Source: Oceanisphaera avium (GTDB lineage: Bacteria > Pseudomonadota > Gammaproteobacteria > Enterobacterales > Aeromonadaceae). Taken from it: 64,000 nucleotides of DNA. The notes below the pieces were generated by a model. The model ran no database searches, was not told where the DNA came from, and was given only the letters and a program-made list of their open reading frames with translations. Shown here piece after piece: positions 1 through 9,943 of this stretch. The DNA lies in NCBI RefSeq assembly GCF_002157875.1, contig NZ_CP021376.1, forward strand, positions 1,926,001 to 1,990,000, written 5' to 3'. Each line of letters opens with the position of its first letter. The first letter of the stretch is position 1. The translations under genes were made by a program, and so were the position numbers.

Positions 1-2
1 AG

Positions 3-140
3 TTATGCCAAGCCTTGAGGTTTTTAGGCCAAGCGCCACCTGCGACATTAGCCACAGCGCCGGTCGCAGAAGTACTAGCGTGGGCGATAGCTCACTGGCA
101 ATTACAGCAGGTGCCTAAGACCACACAGATTGCACTGTAA
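3..140 (+). CDS. gluQ: Glutamyl-Q tRNA(Asp) synthetase, C-terminal end (partial)
   Basis: The window opens inside a reading frame that runs 45 codons to a TAA. The translated tail contains LAWAIAHWQLQQVPKTTQI, which resembles the end of GluQ (YadB), the enzyme that attaches glutamate to queuosine in tRNA-Asp. The position directly before pcnB matches the dksA-gluQ-pcnB-folK order of many gammaproteobacteria. The start and the catalytic domain lie outside the window, so the call rests on this tail and the neighbours. It is too short to appear in an ordinary ORF list. Confidence 0.7.
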   Translation, partial: LCQALRFLGQAPPATLATAPVAEVLAWAIAHWQLQQVPKTTQIAL

Positions 141-151
141 CTGCGCCAAAG

Positions 152-180
152 TTCGCATTTGCACTGCCGTGCGCTATTAT
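152..180 (+). promoter_or_regulatory. Possible pcnB promoter
   Basis: TTCGCA (152-157) and TATTAT (175-180) are separated by 17 bp in the gluQ-pcnB spacer. Both boxes are moderate matches to the sigma-70 consensus. No other boxes stand out in this spacer, but this is a pattern match only. Confidence 0.3.
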
Positions 181-302
181 AGTGCGCGCATTTTTAAGCT
201 AAAGGCCATGCGAGGTGTCCTATTTTTTCCCAGATTGCTGGCTTTTGTAAGAAGCTACTAAACCGAACTCCATCGTCGTCCACTGCACAGGAGACGTTAC
301 CG

Positions 303-1625
303 TTGCAACCCGTTATTTTAACGCGCGATCAACACGGTATCTCACGTCAACAAATCAGTGATAACGCCCTCAAAGTATTATACCGCCTGAATAAAGCGGG
401 TTTTGAGGCGTACTTAGTAGGCGGTGGCGTACGCGACTTACTCTTGGGCCGCCAGCCCAAGGACTTTGATATTGCCACCAGTGCTACGCCCGAGCAGGTG
501 AAAGCGCTGTTTAGTAACAGCCGTTTAGTGGGTCGGCGCTTTCGTTTGGCCCATATCTTGTTTGGCCGAGATGTCATTGAAGTGGCGACTTTTCGCGGGC
601 ACCACCATGAAGTGAATAATAATAAAAACATCTCCTCTCAATCGTCAGAGGGCATGCTGCTGCGCGATAATGTCTATGGCACCATAGAAGAAGATGCTGA
701 GCGTCGCGACTTTAGTGTTAATGCGCTCTACTACAATATTGCTGACTTTAGCGTGGTCGGTTTCTCTAATGGCCTACAAGACTTAGACAATAAACGCTTA
801 GAGCTCATTGGTGACCCAGAAACCCGGTATCGCGAAGACCCAGTGCGCATGATCCGCGCGGTACGCTTTTCGGCCAAGTTGGGCCTGACCATAAGCCCAC
901 GCACCGCCGCTCCTATTCGCGAGCTGGCGCCGCTATTAGGCGATATTCCTCCAGCACGCTTGTTTGAGGAAACGCTAAAATTATTAATGGCCGGCTACGG
1001 CCTAGAAACCTATCGCTTACTCCAACATTATCAGTTGTTTGCGCCGTTATTTCCGGAAGCAGCCGACATTATAGGCCAAGAAGACAATGACTATCATCGC
1101 TTTCTTGAACTAGCGCTGACAAATACCGATGAACGTATCGCTCAAGGCTTGCGCGTTACGCCCGCATTCTTATATGCCGCTCTCCTATGGGGACCGGTAG
1201 AAATGCATACCCAACAGTTTATGCATGAAGGCGGCCTTAATTATTATGATGCCTTCTTACTGGCGATGGATGAAGTGTTGGCTCGCCAAGTGAAGAGTGT
1301 GGCCATTCCGCGGCGCTTTAGCTCAGTGGTACGTGATATTTGGATGATGCAAGAGCGCTTAACTAAGCGCAGCGGCAAACGACCGCACCGTTTACTGGAG
1401 CACCCTAAGTTTCGCGCCGGCTACGACTTTTTACTATTGCGTGCCGAGCTAGACCCTAAGCTTCAAGAATTAGCTCAGTGGTGGACCGAGTTTCAACAAG
1501 CTAACCCGGTAGATCGCAAACAGCTTTCTCGCCATGCTCAGTCGCGTCATAACCAATTAGGGGAGGAGCCGGCCAGTAAGCGCAAGCGCCCTCGCCGCCG
1601 CCCGCGTAAGAAAAAAGAAGCATGA
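303..1625 (+). CDS. pcnB: Poly(A) polymerase I
   Basis: This is poly(A) polymerase I, which adds 3' poly(A) tails to RNA and so promotes decay; it is a class II nucleotidyltransferase related to CCA-adding enzymes. The N-terminal head has LVGGGVRDLLLG followed by the metal-binding DFD of KDFDIATSATPEQV near residues 59-61. RRDFSVNALYYN and the RFSAKLGL block follow. The C terminus is very basic (KRKRPRRRPRKKK), as expected for RNA binding. The length of 440 residues is close to the usual 440-465. The start is TTG with AGGAG nine bases upstream; no ATG lies in a suitable place, and E. coli pcnB also uses a non-AUG start (AUU). The stop overlaps folK by four bases, so the two are translationally coupled. 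Confidence 0.95.
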   Translation: MQPVILTRDQHGISRQQISDNALKVLYRLNKAGFEAYLVGGGVRDLLLGRQPKDFDIATSATPEQVKALFSNSRLVGRRFRLAHILFGRDVIEVATFRGHHHEVNNNKNISSQSSEGMLLRDNVYGTIEEDAERRDFSVNALYYNIADFSVVGFSNGLQDLDNKRLELIGDPETRYREDPVRMIRAVRFSAKLGLTISPRTAAPIRELAPLLGDIPPARLFEETLKLLMAGYGLETYRLLQHYQLFAPLFPEAADIIGQEDNDYHRFLELALTNTDERIAQGLRVTPAFLYAALLWGPVEMHTQQFMHEGGLNYYDAFLLAMDEVLARQVKSVAIPRRFSSVVRDIWMMQERLTKRSGKRPHRLLEHPKFRAGYDFLLLRAELDPKLQELAQWWTEFQQANPVDRKQLSRHAQSRHNQLGEEPASKRKRPRRRPRKKKEA

Positions 1626-2128
1626 CTCGGGTCTTTGTCGGCTTAGGTGCTAATTTAGCCCAGCCCGTCGCGCAAATTCGCGCCGCCCAAGTGGCTTTAG
1701 AAGCGCTGGCGCTACCCAATAGCTTACGTCACTCGCCGCTTTATCAAAGCCTGCCGATGGGGCCCTCAGATCAGCCGCTCTATATCAATGGCGTGAGTGA
1801 GTTTGTGACTAAGCTTGCGCCTCATGCCCTATTAGATGCGCTCCAAGCCATAGAGCAAGCACAGGGCCGAGAGCGCAAGGAGCAGCGCTGGGGTGCCCGT
1901 ACACTAGATTTAGATATCTTGTTGTATGGCAACCAACGCATCATTGATGAGCGATTAACGGTGCCCCATTACGGTATGAAGCAACGAGAATTTGTCTTAT
2001 ATCCACTGGCCGATCTATGCCCAGACTTAGTGTTACCTTGCACTACCCCACTGGCAGATTTGCTACTGACTTGCCCGCTTAATGGCATGACGCTATTAAG
2101 CTCAAGCCAAAGGAAGATTGATGAGTAA
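1622..2128 (+). CDS. folK: 6-hydroxymethyl-7,8-dihydropterin pyrophosphokinase
   Basis: FolK transfers pyrophosphate from ATP to 6-hydroxymethyl-dihydropterin, the step before dihydropteroate synthase in folate synthesis. The start has the family pattern VGLGANL, and the body has [15 protein letters not shown], in which the DLD aspartates bind magnesium. [18 protein letters not shown] is the conserved C-terminal block. The 168 residues are slightly longer than the E. coli enzyme (159). The ATG overlaps the pcnB stop, and the end overlaps the start of panB, so pcnB-folK-panB-panC looks like one operon. Confidence 0.95.
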   Translation: MTRVFVGLGANLAQPVAQIRAAQVALEALALPNSLRHSPLYQSLPMGPSDQPLYINGVSEFVTKLAPHALLDALQAIEQAQGRERKEQRWGARTLDLDILLYGNQRIIDERLTVPHYGMKQREFVLYPLADLCPDLVLPCTTPLADLLLTCPLNGMTLLSSSQRKIDE

Positions 2129-2915
2129 AATAACCACGGCTCGTTTGCTGGCCATGAAGCAAGAGCGCAGCAAAATTGCCATGATCACCGCTTACGATGC
2201 CACCTTTGCTACCCTCTTTGAGCAAGCCGGTGCCCACGCCATTTTGATTGGCGACTCACTCGGCATGGTTTTACAAGGTGAAGAGAGCACCTTAGGGGTC
2301 TCGGTGGCAGACATGGCATATCACACCCGTTGTGTAGCCAAAGGTACGGACAAAGCACTGGTGGTCGCCGACCTTCCCTTTATGTCCTATAGCAACCCCG
2401 AGCTAGCATGTCACAATGCGGCCATTTTAATGCGCGCCGGTGCGCACATGGTTAAATTAGAAGGGGGCGCTTGGCTCACCGACACCATTACTCAATTAAC
2501 CCGCCAAGGCGTGCCGGTGTGCGGCCATTTGGGCCTAACGCCACAATCGGTGCATGTGTTTGGGGGCTTTAAACTCCAAGGTCGCCAGCAAGATCAAGCG
2601 GCGCAAATTAAAGATGATGCTAAAGTCTTAGAAGCGGCGGGTATTCAGTTGCTGGTCTTAGAATGTGTGCCAAGCCCGCTTGCTAAAGAAATTACCGAGT
2701 TATTAACCATACCGGTGATCGGTATCGGCGCAGGCCCACATACCGACGGCCAAGTGCTGGTTATGCAAGATGCCTTGGGCTTAACCACCGGTTATGTGCC
2801 TAAATTCACTAAAAACTTTCTTGCCGAGCAAGGCAACGTAAAAGCCGCCATTAGCGCCTATGTGAGTGATGTGGCTACGGGGCGCTTCCCAGGCCCTGAG
2901 CACAGTTTTAATTAA
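2121..2915 (+). CDS. panB: Ketopantoate hydroxymethyltransferase
   Basis: PanB makes ketopantoate from 2-oxoisovalerate using methylene-tetrahydrofolate, the first committed step to pantothenate and coenzyme A. It shows [28 protein letters not shown], a VKLEGG block and [10 protein letters not shown]; these are core features of the family's TIM barrel. I chose ATG 2121, which has AAGGA six bases upstream, over an in-frame TTG one codon earlier; this gives 264 residues, the usual length. The start lies within the end of folK. The pairing with folate-making folK fits the enzyme's need for a folate cofactor. Confidence 0.95.
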   Translation: MSKITTARLLAMKQERSKIAMITAYDATFATLFEQAGAHAILIGDSLGMVLQGEESTLGVSVADMAYHTRCVAKGTDKALVVADLPFMSYSNPELACHNAAILMRAGAHMVKLEGGAWLTDTITQLTRQGVPVCGHLGLTPQSVHVFGGFKLQGRQQDQAAQIKDDAKVLEAAGIQLLVLECVPSPLAKEITELLTIPVIGIGAGPHTDGQVLVMQDALGLTTGYVPKFTKNFLAEQGNVKAAISAYVSDVATGRFPGPEHSFN

Positions 2916-2932
2916 GCCGAGATACCAATGCC

Positions 2933-3778
2933 ATGTTGCCAATTGCTGAAATAACAACGCTGCGCGCTACTGTACAAGACTGGCGTCAACAAGGGCTCAA
3001 GGTGGGATTTGTGCCCACTATGGGTAACTTGCATGCCGGCCACCTCGAGCTGGTCAAAACGGCGCGCCACCACTGCGATAAAGTCATAGTGAGTATTTTT
3101 ATTAACCCACTACAATTTGATCGCGCCGCTGACTTACATGCTTATCCGCGCACGCTTGAGCAAGATTGTGCCCAGCTAGCAGAGCTGGCCGATGCCGTGT
3201 TCACGCCTACGGCTGAGCTGATGTATCCCCAAGGTCAAACTCAGCAAACGCGAGTCTTAGTGCCAGGCATTAGCCAAGTATTAGAAGGCGCACTGCGCCC
3301 AGGCCATTTTGATGGCGTAAGTACAGTCGTGTGTAAGCTGTTTAATCTAGTCCAGCCTGATGTGGCCTGCTTTGGTGAAAAAGACTATCAGCAGTTGGCA
3401 CTGATCCGTAAGATGGTGACAGACTTAAATATGCCCATAGACATTATCAGTGTGCCAACGGTACGTGCGAGTAATGGTTTAGCATTAAGCTCACGCAATG
3501 GCTACTTAACCGCTGCTGAGCTGGCATTAGCTCCGCAACTCGCCCGTACTATGCATCACATCGCCCAGCAGATACGCGAGGGGAGTCGAGATTTTACGGC
3601 ATTAATAAATAGTGCGCGTGCCCAATTAAATGCGCACGGTTTTCGCACCGATGCCATTGATATTGTGGATGCTACTCACTTATTAGCCGTTGATGAACAC
3701 TCAACAGCAGTGGTTATTTTAATGGCGGCCTTTTTAGGCAATGCACGATTAATAGACAATCAGGTAGTCTCTTTATAA
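2933..3778 (+). CDS. panC: Pantothenate synthetase
   Basis: PanC joins pantoate and beta-alanine with ATP to form pantothenate. The HIGH-like signature appears as PTMGNLHAGHLELV, and VSIFINPLQFD, GHFDGVSTVVCKLFNLVQPD and CFGEKDYQQL are all present; the SSRNGYL loop is the KMSKS counterpart. The 281 residues match the usual length. The gene follows panB by 17 bases, so the two are probably co-transcribed. PanD, which supplies the beta-alanine, lies 144 bases downstream on the same strand. Confidence 0.95.
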   Translation: MLPIAEITTLRATVQDWRQQGLKVGFVPTMGNLHAGHLELVKTARHHCDKVIVSIFINPLQFDRAADLHAYPRTLEQDCAQLAELADAVFTPTAELMYPQGQTQQTRVLVPGISQVLEGALRPGHFDGVSTVVCKLFNLVQPDVACFGEKDYQQLALIRKMVTDLNMPIDIISVPTVRASNGLALSSRNGYLTAAELALAPQLARTMHHIAQQIREGSRDFTALINSARAQLNAHGFRTDAIDIVDATHLLAVDEHSTAVVILMAAFLGNARLIDNQVVSL

Positions 3779-3922
3779 GATGCGCCTACTTTTTCATACT
3801 ACTTTTGGCAGAACGGTCTGATAAGCACTGGTATTAGCTAGCGCTTAGACAATGACTAACTAATTAGTCTCAGACTGAACTCGCCTCGTGCTCTTTGCTG
3901 AGCACTGTTACGGAGACCAAAC

Positions 3923-4309
3923 ATGGATATGCAACGCGTTATGCTAAGAGGCAAGCTGCATCAGGCACGAGTGACTCATGCTGAGCTAAATTACGAAGGC
4001 TCGTGCGCCATCGATCAAGACTTGTTAGATGCAGTGAACATTCGCGAATACGAACAAATCGATATTTATAATATCGAAAATGGTGAGCGCTTTCATACTT
4101 ATGCCATTTCTGGTGAGCGTGGCTCTAAGATGATCTCACTTAATGGTGCGGCTGCCCGCAAAGCCGCGGTAGGCGATCGTATTATTATCTGTGCCTATGC
4201 GCCTATGTCTGAACAGCAGATCGAGCAGTATCACCCAAGCTTGGTCTATCTGGATGTAGACAATAACATAGTGCGCACCAGCAAAAATATTCCGCTGCAA
4301 TTAGCTTAA
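3923..4309 (+). CDS. panD: Aspartate 1-decarboxylase, pyruvoyl type
   Basis: PanD converts aspartate to beta-alanine for pantothenate synthesis. The proenzyme cleaves itself at Gly-Ser in YEGSCAID, turning the serine into the pyruvoyl cofactor; the residues are Gly26 and Ser27 from this start. Starting at the next in-frame ATG (3929) would restore the classical 24/25 numbering. However, GGAG lies seven bases before 3923, which favours the longer form. [16 protein letters not shown] matches the conserved C-terminal half. A hairpin terminator follows. Confidence 0.95.
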   Translation: MDMQRVMLRGKLHQARVTHAELNYEGSCAIDQDLLDAVNIREYEQIDIYNIENGERFHTYAISGERGSKMISLNGAAARKAAVGDRIIICAYAPMSEQQIEQYHPSLVYLDVDNNIVRTSKNIPLQLA

Positions 4310-4367
4310 ACACAGCCGTGCGCTATACGTAGTGCGCCTTACGTTAAACGCTGTATGTTAAACGAAA

Positions 4368-4397
4368 AACACCGAGCCTTGAGCTCGGTGTTCTTGT
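4368..4397 (+). terminator. Intrinsic terminator after panD
   Basis: AACACCGAGC (4368-4377) pairs with GCTCGGTGTT (4383-4392) around the loop CTTGA. A weak T-rich tail (CTTGTTG) follows. The position fits the end of the pan genes. Confidence 0.75.
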
Positions 4398-4455
4398 TGA
4401 TAGGCTAACTGTTGGTAAGCTAATTTAAGATACCTCGGAGCCAACTTCATTCATT

Positions 4456-5082
4456 ATGCTACCAATGACCGTTAGTCTCACGCCGTTACGCCCACCCGAT
4501 ATTGAACAAGCGGCAGCGCTGTGTGCCGAGGCCATGCTAGATAATCCTTTGCATATTCGGGTGTTTGGCAATGATGCTATGCGGCGTAAACGCCGGCTAA
4601 CATGCTTATTTAATGGTTTGCTGCCTTATATATTGGCTAAAGGTGAGCTGATGGGGGCCTACGACGGCCAGCAATTGCAAGGGGTATTAGGTCGGTTAGC
4701 ACCTCATAGTTGCCAACCTAATTGGCAAGAGACGGTGAGCTTAGCGCCCGCCTTAATAAGCAGCAACTCACCGCTCGGCTGGTTACGCACACTACGCTGG
4801 TTATCAAGTTGGGCTAAACTTGACCCCAGTCTGCCTCACTGGCATTTAGGCCCGCTAGCCGTGGCACCTCAGCATCAGCGCCAAGGCATTGGCCGTACCT
4901 TAATAGAGTACGCCATTCGCGAGGCCAATGAAGCCTGCTTATATTTAGAAACCGATAAGCTCAGTAATGTGCAGTTTTATCAAAGCTTAGGCTTTACTAT
5001 TACCGCCACGCTCACACTGCTAGGTATTCAGACATGGTTAATGCAAAAAAGAAAGCCGTCCGTCATACGCTATATGCCCTAG
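4456..5082 (+). CDS. GNAT-family N-acetyltransferase
   Basis: This is a 208-residue acetyltransferase of the GNAT fold; the substrate is unknown. Motif A, which binds acetyl-CoA, reads LGPLAVAPQHQRQGIGRTLI near residues 134-153. ACLYLETDKLSNVQFYQSLGF is the usual motif B end, where acetyl groups are transferred. The N-terminal half is longer and less conserved. No good ribosome-binding site stands before ATG 4456, and ATG 4465 is an alternative. It stands alone between the panD terminator and a convergent transporter operon, so the context gives no clue to its substrate. Confidence 0.75.
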   Translation: MLPMTVSLTPLRPPDIEQAAALCAEAMLDNPLHIRVFGNDAMRRKRRLTCLFNGLLPYILAKGELMGAYDGQQLQGVLGRLAPHSCQPNWQETVSLAPALISSNSPLGWLRTLRWLSSWAKLDPSLPHWHLGPLAVAPQHQRQGIGRTLIEYAIREANEACLYLETDKLSNVQFYQSLGFTITATLTLLGIQTWLMQKRKPSVIRYMP

Positions 5083-5145
5083 GTAAACGACAAACATTAT
5101 CTTGTTTCACGATCGACGTATCGCGTCCCACTGAGGTTTACTCAT

Positions 5146-5171
5146 AAAAATGGCAGCTCATTGGCTGCCAT
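5146..5171 (-). terminator. Intrinsic terminator of the yadGH operon
   Basis: ATGGCAGC (5150-5157) pairs with GCTGCCAT (5164-5171). Read on the minus strand the stem is followed by TTTTTATGAG, a good U-tract, so it ends transcription coming from yadH. Confidence 0.75.
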
Positions 5172-5199
5172 CGAAAATCATCTCTCTTTTACTTACAGT

Positions 5200-5220
5200 G
5201 TACGGCGTTAAACGTACAGC
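5200..5220. repeat. Short intergenic repeat, copy A
   Basis: This 21-base stretch ends in AACGTACAGC and matches 18 of 21 bases at 13561-13581. Related modules occur near 4341, 13379 and 18401. It lies between the yadGH terminator and the yadH stop codon. Confidence 0.5.
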
Positions 5221-5239
5221 TTCCCGAAGGGGCAAAGAC

Positions 5240-6013
5240 TTAGGTTCGTAGTCCTTTACCAATGTGGATCAAATACCAAGCCCAGCTATAAAAAATTACA
5301 ATAAAGCCAATAATAATGGTGTAGGCCACGCTTAAGCGCACATCAGAAATACCCAAAAAGCCATAACGAAAGGCGTTCACCATATAGAGGACTGGGTTGA
5401 TATGGGAAATATTTTGCCAAATTTGGGGCAATAAACTAATAGAGTAAAACACTCCCCCTAAATAGGTGAGTGGCGTAAGAATAAAAGTGGGGATAATGCT
5501 GACATCATCAAAACTACGAGCATAAATAGCGTTTAATAAGCCGGCTAGTGCAAATAAAACCGAAGTTAAAAACACCGTAAAAATAACGCTAAATAAATGC
5601 TCGATGTGCAAATCAACAAAAAATAATGATACCAAGCTTACAATTAGACCCACCAGCAAGCCGCGTACTACGCCACCGCCCACATAACCGGCGATAATCA
5701 CATAAGTGGGCACAGGTGCGACTAATAGCTCTTCGACGTTATTTTGAAACTTACTACTAAAAAAAGAGGAGGCCACATTCGAGTAAGAGTTAGTGATCAC
5801 CGACATCATAATTAAACCGGGGACGATAAAGGCCATATAAGAAAAGCCATCCATCTCGCCAATACGCCCGCCAATTAAATTACCAAAGATAACAAAATAT
5901 AACGACATAGTAATAGCGGGCGGTACTAAGGTTTGTAACCATATACGACCAAAGCGCACTACTTCGCGGATCAAGATGCTCTTAAAGGCCACATAATAAT
6001 GCTTACCGCTCAT
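5240..6013 (-). CDS. yadH: ABC-2 type transporter permease YadH
   Basis: This is the membrane subunit of a two-gene ABC exporter of unknown substrate, related to E. coli YadH (256 residues; 257 here). The sequence has six hydrophobic segments and the ABC-2 family block TFILTPLTYLGGVFYSISLLP near residues 173-197. FQNNVEELLVAPVP is the cytoplasmic coupling region expected to contact the ATPase. The start overlaps the yadG stop by four bases (ATGA), so the two subunits are translationally coupled. In E. coli yadGH also lies near the panBCD locus, in agreement with this layout. Confidence 0.9.
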   Translation of the reverse strand: MSGKHYYVAFKSILIREVVRFGRIWLQTLVPPAITMSLYFVIFGNLIGGRIGEMDGFSYMAFIVPGLIMMSVITNSYSNVASSFFSSKFQNNVEELLVAPVPTYVIIAGYVGGGVVRGLLVGLIVSLVSLFFVDLHIEHLFSVIFTVFLTSVLFALAGLLNAIYARSFDDVSIIPTFILTPLTYLGGVFYSISLLPQIWQNISHINPVLYMVNAFRYGFLGISDVRLSVAYTIIIGFIVIFYSWAWYLIHIGKGLRT

Positions 6014-6933
6014 ACTGCTGCTCTCCCATGCTCTACCAGTGACACAAATAACTCTTCTAGGCGGTTAGCCTTATTACGCATACTTAATACCCGCACGCCT
6101 TGCTCGTTGAGTTGAGCAAAGACATTATTTAAACCTTGGTCTTTTTTAACTTCAACTTCTAGCGTGTGATCGTCTAAGAGCTGCCAGTTAAAGCCCGATA
6201 AGAAGGGCTCTCGACCATCGGCTGCTAAATCTAGAATAAAGGTTTCTACTGTCAACTTGCCCAGTAAGCCTTTCATACTGGTATTTTCAACCAATAATCC
6301 TTTATCAATAATACCGATATGGCGACATAGTAATTCCGCCTCTTCTAAATAATGAGTGGTTAATATAATGGTGATGCCTTGCTCATTAATGTGTTTAAGA
6401 AAATCCCACATAGCACGGCGGATCTCGATATCTACCCCAGCGGTCGGCTCATCAAGGATCAATAGCTTAGGCTCATGCATAAGCGCGCGCGCTATCATTA
6501 AGCGGCGCTTCATACCGCCCGATAAGGTGCGGGAGGTAACTTGGCGCTTATCCCATAAATCCAGCTGTTTTAGGTATTTTTCAGCGCGTATTTTGGCTTC
6601 TTTGCGATCTACGCCATACAGTCCTGCTTGGTTGATCACCACCTGTTCTACTTTCTCAAACTGATTAAAGTTAAACTCTTGCGGCACTAATCCAATGTGA
6701 GTTTTAGCCGCCTCTAAGTCAGTATCGAGATCGTAACTAAACACCTTAACACTGCCCGCGGTTTTGTTAACCAGAGAAGAGATAATACCAATGGTGGTGG
6801 ACTTACCTGCTCCATTAGGACCAAGAAGCGCATAAAAGTCGCCCTGCTCTACGGTTAAATCGATGCCTTTCAGGGCCTCTACCCCGCCGGCATAAGTTTT
6901 ACGCAAGCCGGTAATTTCCAGTGCTTTGGTCAT
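6010..6933 (-). CDS. yadG: ABC transporter ATP-binding protein YadG
   Basis: This is the ATPase subunit that drives the YadH permease. It has Walker A GPNGAGKST, the Q-loop VPQEFNF, the signature LSGGMKRR, Walker B LLILDEPTAGVD and the H-loop TTHYLEEAE. The C-terminal 80 residues (ETFILDLA and after) are the regulatory extension common in ABC-2 exporters. I chose ATG 6933, which has GGAG six bases upstream, over an in-frame start four codons earlier; the product is 307 residues, against 308 in E. coli. Confidence 0.9.
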   Translation of the reverse strand: MTKALEITGLRKTYAGGVEALKGIDLTVEQGDFYALLGPNGAGKSTTIGIISSLVNKTAGSVKVFSYDLDTDLEAAKTHIGLVPQEFNFNQFEKVEQVVINQAGLYGVDRKEAKIRAEKYLKQLDLWDKRQVTSRTLSGGMKRRLMIARALMHEPKLLILDEPTAGVDIEIRRAMWDFLKHINEQGITIILTTHYLEEAELLCRHIGIIDKGLLVENTSMKGLLGKLTVETFILDLAADGREPFLSGFNWQLLDDHTLEVEVKKDQGLNNVFAQLNEQGVRVLSMRNKANRLEELFVSLVEHGRAAV

Positions 6934-7085
6934 CAATAGCTCCATAACATAAAAAGCCTAGAGACGGTCAACGAGTAAACTTCGTCGCCTGATCCCTAAG
7001 CTGAGAGTAATAGTGAGAGGTATGAAGTGCAGTGTGAGGAGAAAGACATACACCTCGCTCCTCACGCTTTACACCTCACAAAAAA

Positions 7086-7616
7086 TCATTCCAGCGGTAT
7101 TACCTTGCCGATGTAAGGCAGGTTGCGATAGCGCTGGGCATAATCGATGCCATAGCCCACCACAAATTCATCGGGAATGGTAAAACCCACCCAGTCTACC
7201 GGCACCTGTACTTCTCGCCGCTCAGGCTTATCTAATAATGAGCAGATCGTTAGCGAGGCGGGTGCTCTTAACGATAAAATCTCTCGCACTTTACTTAAGG
7301 TGTAACCGGTGTCGATAATATCTTCCACTATGATGACGTGTTTACCGTGAATTTCATCATCCAAGTCTTTTAAGATACGCACATCGCGATTACTTTCAGT
7401 GTTGCTGCCATAACTGGACGCCGTCATAAAGTCTAGGCGCACCGGCAACGGGATCTGGCGACACAAATCGGCCATAAAGACACAAGAGCCGCGCAGTAAA
7501 CCCACCATCACCAGTTCGTCTACCCCTTGATAATGCTCGGTAATTTGCTCGCCTAACGCTTTAATCCTTGCCGTTACTTCTTCCGTACTCAGCAGGACCT
7601 CCACTGTGTGTTTCAT
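7086..7616 (-). CDS. hpt: Hypoxanthine phosphoribosyltransferase
   Basis: Hpt salvages hypoxanthine (and guanine) to nucleotides using PRPP. The PRPP-binding loop is [14 protein letters not shown], and the N-terminal [17 protein letters not shown] and the loop SSYGSNTES are the other active-site parts. The longest frame starts seven codons upstream, but ATG 7616 (MKHTVEV) has CGGAG just upstream and gives 176 residues, close to the E. coli 178. It stands between the yadG and ubiX genes on the same strand, with spacers of about 100-150 bases on each side, so its own promoter is likely. Confidence 0.93.
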   Translation of the reverse strand: MKHTVEVLLSTEEVTARIKALGEQITEHYQGVDELVMVGLLRGSCVFMADLCRQIPLPVRLDFMTASSYGSNTESNRDVRILKDLDDEIHGKHVIIVEDIIDTGYTLSKVREILSLRAPASLTICSLLDKPERREVQVPVDWVGFTIPDEFVVGYGIDYAQRYRNLPYIGKVIPLE

Positions 7617-7712
7617 TTTCGCTCCGTTGGGGTGCACCCACTAATTAAAGAGACATTCTATCGGAAATCTAACTGAGCTGCATGTGGCATACCTAAGGCG
7701 TAACTTCTCGCC

Positions 7713-8369
7713 TTACCCCTCACCTTGTTTCGCGCCATATCCCCAGCGTGACATCAGCGCGTGGTCCAAGTCGAGGTGATCTAAGATGCGCGCCACCATA
7801 AAGTCTACTAAGTCTTGAATAGTTTTCGGCTGATGATAAAAGCCCGGTGAGGCCGGCATAATAGTGACGTTTAACTGAGCCAGCTTTAGCATGTTTTCTA
7901 AATGCAGCGCCGAGTAAGGTGACTCCCGAGGCACAATAATTAACTGCCCTTTTTCTTTGATCACGACATCGGCCGCGCGCTCAATTAAATTATCTGAATT
8001 GCCCATGGCAATAGCAGCGACCGTGCCCATGGAGCAGGGGCAAATAACCATGCGCCTTGGTGCACCTGAGCCAGAGGCTACCGGCGAAAACCACTCTTCT
8101 TTGCCATAGACTTTTAGTTGCTCAGATTTGGCCTGAAAACGCTCGGTCAATAATGTTGCCAGTGCCTCAGGCTTAGCCGGCCACTGTTCTTGTTGTTCGG
8201 TGGCCATCACTACCCTAGCGGCACTCGAGACTAATAAGTGCACTTGTAAGTCGGCAGCTAATAAACGCTTTAACAACTCAAGGGCATAAGGCGCCCCCGA
8301 GGCGCCCGATAATGCCAGCGTAATTTGCTGATCTCTTGGGTAGTTAGGCACTAAATTAAGTGCGCTCAT
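7713..8369 (-). CDS. ubiX: Flavin prenyltransferase UbiX
   Basis: UbiX attaches a dimethylallyl group to FMN and so makes the prenylated flavin cofactor of UbiD decarboxylases in ubiquinone synthesis. The FMN-binding opening is [18 protein letters not shown], and [19 protein letters not shown] and [18 protein letters not shown] are family hallmarks. The 218 residues include a short extra C-terminal tail. The ATG overlaps the stop of mpl by four bases, so ubiX is translated as the second gene of an mpl-ubiX pair. No ubiD is in the window. Confidence 0.92.
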   Translation of the reverse strand: MSALNLVPNYPRDQQITLALSGASGAPYALELLKRLLAADLQVHLLVSSAARVVMATEQQEQWPAKPEALATLLTERFQAKSEQLKVYGKEEWFSPVASGSGAPRRMVICPCSMGTVAAIAMGNSDNLIERAADVVIKEKGQLIIVPRESPYSALHLENMLKLAQLNVTIMPASPGFYHQPKTIQDLVDFMVARILDHLDLDHALMSRWGYGAKQGEG

Positions 8370-9754
8370 AGTGAGGCTCCTGCACGTAGTGCTAAGGCAT
8401 CTAATAGGCGCTGATGAATGCCGCCAAAGCCGCCATTGCTCATCACCAAGATATGATCTTGGTCTTGGACATCTTGAATAAGTGCGGCGATAAGAATATC
8501 TAAGTCTTCATAGATTTTTCCTTGCGGGCAGGCTTGAGCTACTGCGCTTAAGTCCCAATCTAAGCCGCTGGGTTTAAAGAAATAGGTGGCATCGGCTAAT
8601 TGCAATGAATCGGCTAGAGGTTGTTCGTGAATGCCCATTTTCATGGTGTTAGAGCGCAGCTCTAACACCGCCAAGATGCGCGGGCGCACAGCTAAATTTC
8701 CTTGGGCTTTTATTTGGGCATTAAGGCCGGCAAGGGTAGTAGCAATTGCGGTAGGATGATGAGCAAAGTCATCCCATACCCGCACGCTCCCTACTTCGCC
8801 TTTTAGCTCCATGCGCCGCTTTGGTGAAATAAAAGCATTGAGCGAGCGAATGGCCTCGCTGACAGGTACTCCCGCATGGCGGGCTGCGGCTAAGGCCATT
8901 AAGCCGTTGTTCACATTATGTAAGCCCATGCAGCCCCAATGTACTTCTCCCACTTGCACCCCATCGAGCCATACCGCAAAGGCACTGCCATCGGCGGCTA
9001 AAGGATTCGCTAGCCACTTACCGTCTAGCCCAAGGTATTCCACTTCACTCCAGCAGCCCATGGCCAATACTTCATCTACCGCGGGGGTTTGGGTAGGCAC
9101 TAATACGCGGCCATGGCTCGGCACCATCCGTAATAAATGGTGAAATTGGCGCTGAATGGCGCTTAAGTCAGGAAAAATATCTGCATGATCAAATTCTAAA
9201 TTGTTCACAATTAAGGTACTGGGACGATAGTGCACAAACTTAGAGCGCTTATCGAAAAAGGCACTGTCATATTCATCGGCTTCAATGACAAAAAATGGCG
9301 CATCGCCTAAGCGCGCCGAGACATCAAAATTGCCAGGCACGCCGCCAATTAGGAATCCCGGCTTAAGGCCACAATCTTCTAAAATCCACGCCAACATGCC
9401 AGCGGTGGTCGTCTTGCCATGAGTGCCGGATACCGCTAGCACCCAGCGCTCTTGTAAAACATGCTCCAACAACCACTGCGGACCAGAGGTATAAGGCAGG
9501 CGACGGTTTAGCACCGCTTCTACACAAGGATTACCTCGGCTCATGGCATTGCCAATCACCACTAAGTCGGGCGTATCGTCAAGCTGAGCGACGTCATAGC
9601 CCTCAATTAGCTCAATACCTTGGGCTAAAAGTTGACTGCTCATGGGCGGATAGACATTGGCATCACTGCCCGTTACACGATAGCCAAGTTGTTTGGCAAG
9701 AACGGCGAGGCCACCCATAAAGGTGCCACAAATACCGAGAATATGAATATGCAT
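8366..9754 (-). CDS. mpl: UDP-N-acetylmuramate:L-alanyl-gamma-D-glutamyl-meso-diaminopimelate ligase
   Basis: Mpl recycles cell-wall tripeptide by ligating it to UDP-MurNAc. It is a Mur ligase: [22 protein letters not shown] opens the UDP-binding Rossmann domain, [16 protein letters not shown] is the ATP-binding P-loop and [19 protein letters not shown] is diagnostic for Mpl within the family. [12 protein letters not shown] is the conserved hinge of the C-terminal domain. The 462 residues match the E. coli enzyme (457). It is the first gene of the mpl-ubiX pair and is divergent from ppa. Confidence 0.95.
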   Translation of the reverse strand: MHIHILGICGTFMGGLAVLAKQLGYRVTGSDANVYPPMSSQLLAQGIELIEGYDVAQLDDTPDLVVIGNAMSRGNPCVEAVLNRRLPYTSGPQWLLEHVLQERWVLAVSGTHGKTTTAGMLAWILEDCGLKPGFLIGGVPGNFDVSARLGDAPFFVIEADEYDSAFFDKRSKFVHYRPSTLIVNNLEFDHADIFPDLSAIQRQFHHLLRMVPSHGRVLVPTQTPAVDEVLAMGCWSEVEYLGLDGKWLANPLAADGSAFAVWLDGVQVGEVHWGCMGLHNVNNGLMALAAARHAGVPVSEAIRSLNAFISPKRRMELKGEVGSVRVWDDFAHHPTAIATTLAGLNAQIKAQGNLAVRPRILAVLELRSNTMKMGIHEQPLADSLQLADATYFFKPSGLDWDLSAVAQACPQGKIYEDLDILIAALIQDVQDQDHILVMSNGGFGGIHQRLLDALALRAGASL

Positions 9755-9840
9755 AAGGTGCCTCTGGCTGCGAAATTGAGCTTATTCTAACAATCTGCCC
9801 GCACTTTGGGCACTTGTATGGCGATCTCTACGACACTAGT

Positions 9841-9846
9841 TATAAT
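9841..9846 (+). promoter_or_regulatory. Possible -10 box of ppa
   Basis: A perfect TATAAT lies about 100 bases before the ppa ATG in the divergent mpl-ppa spacer. No good -35 hexamer is found at 16-18 bases, so the assignment is weak. Confidence 0.3.
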
Positions 9847-9943
9847 ATCGGCCTATAAAGCGGCGTAGTTGTATTATCAAACTCGCATGCTAAGCGTGGT
9901 AAACTCAACTTAAAGTTTGTAACACACTATTAAAGGAACTCTC

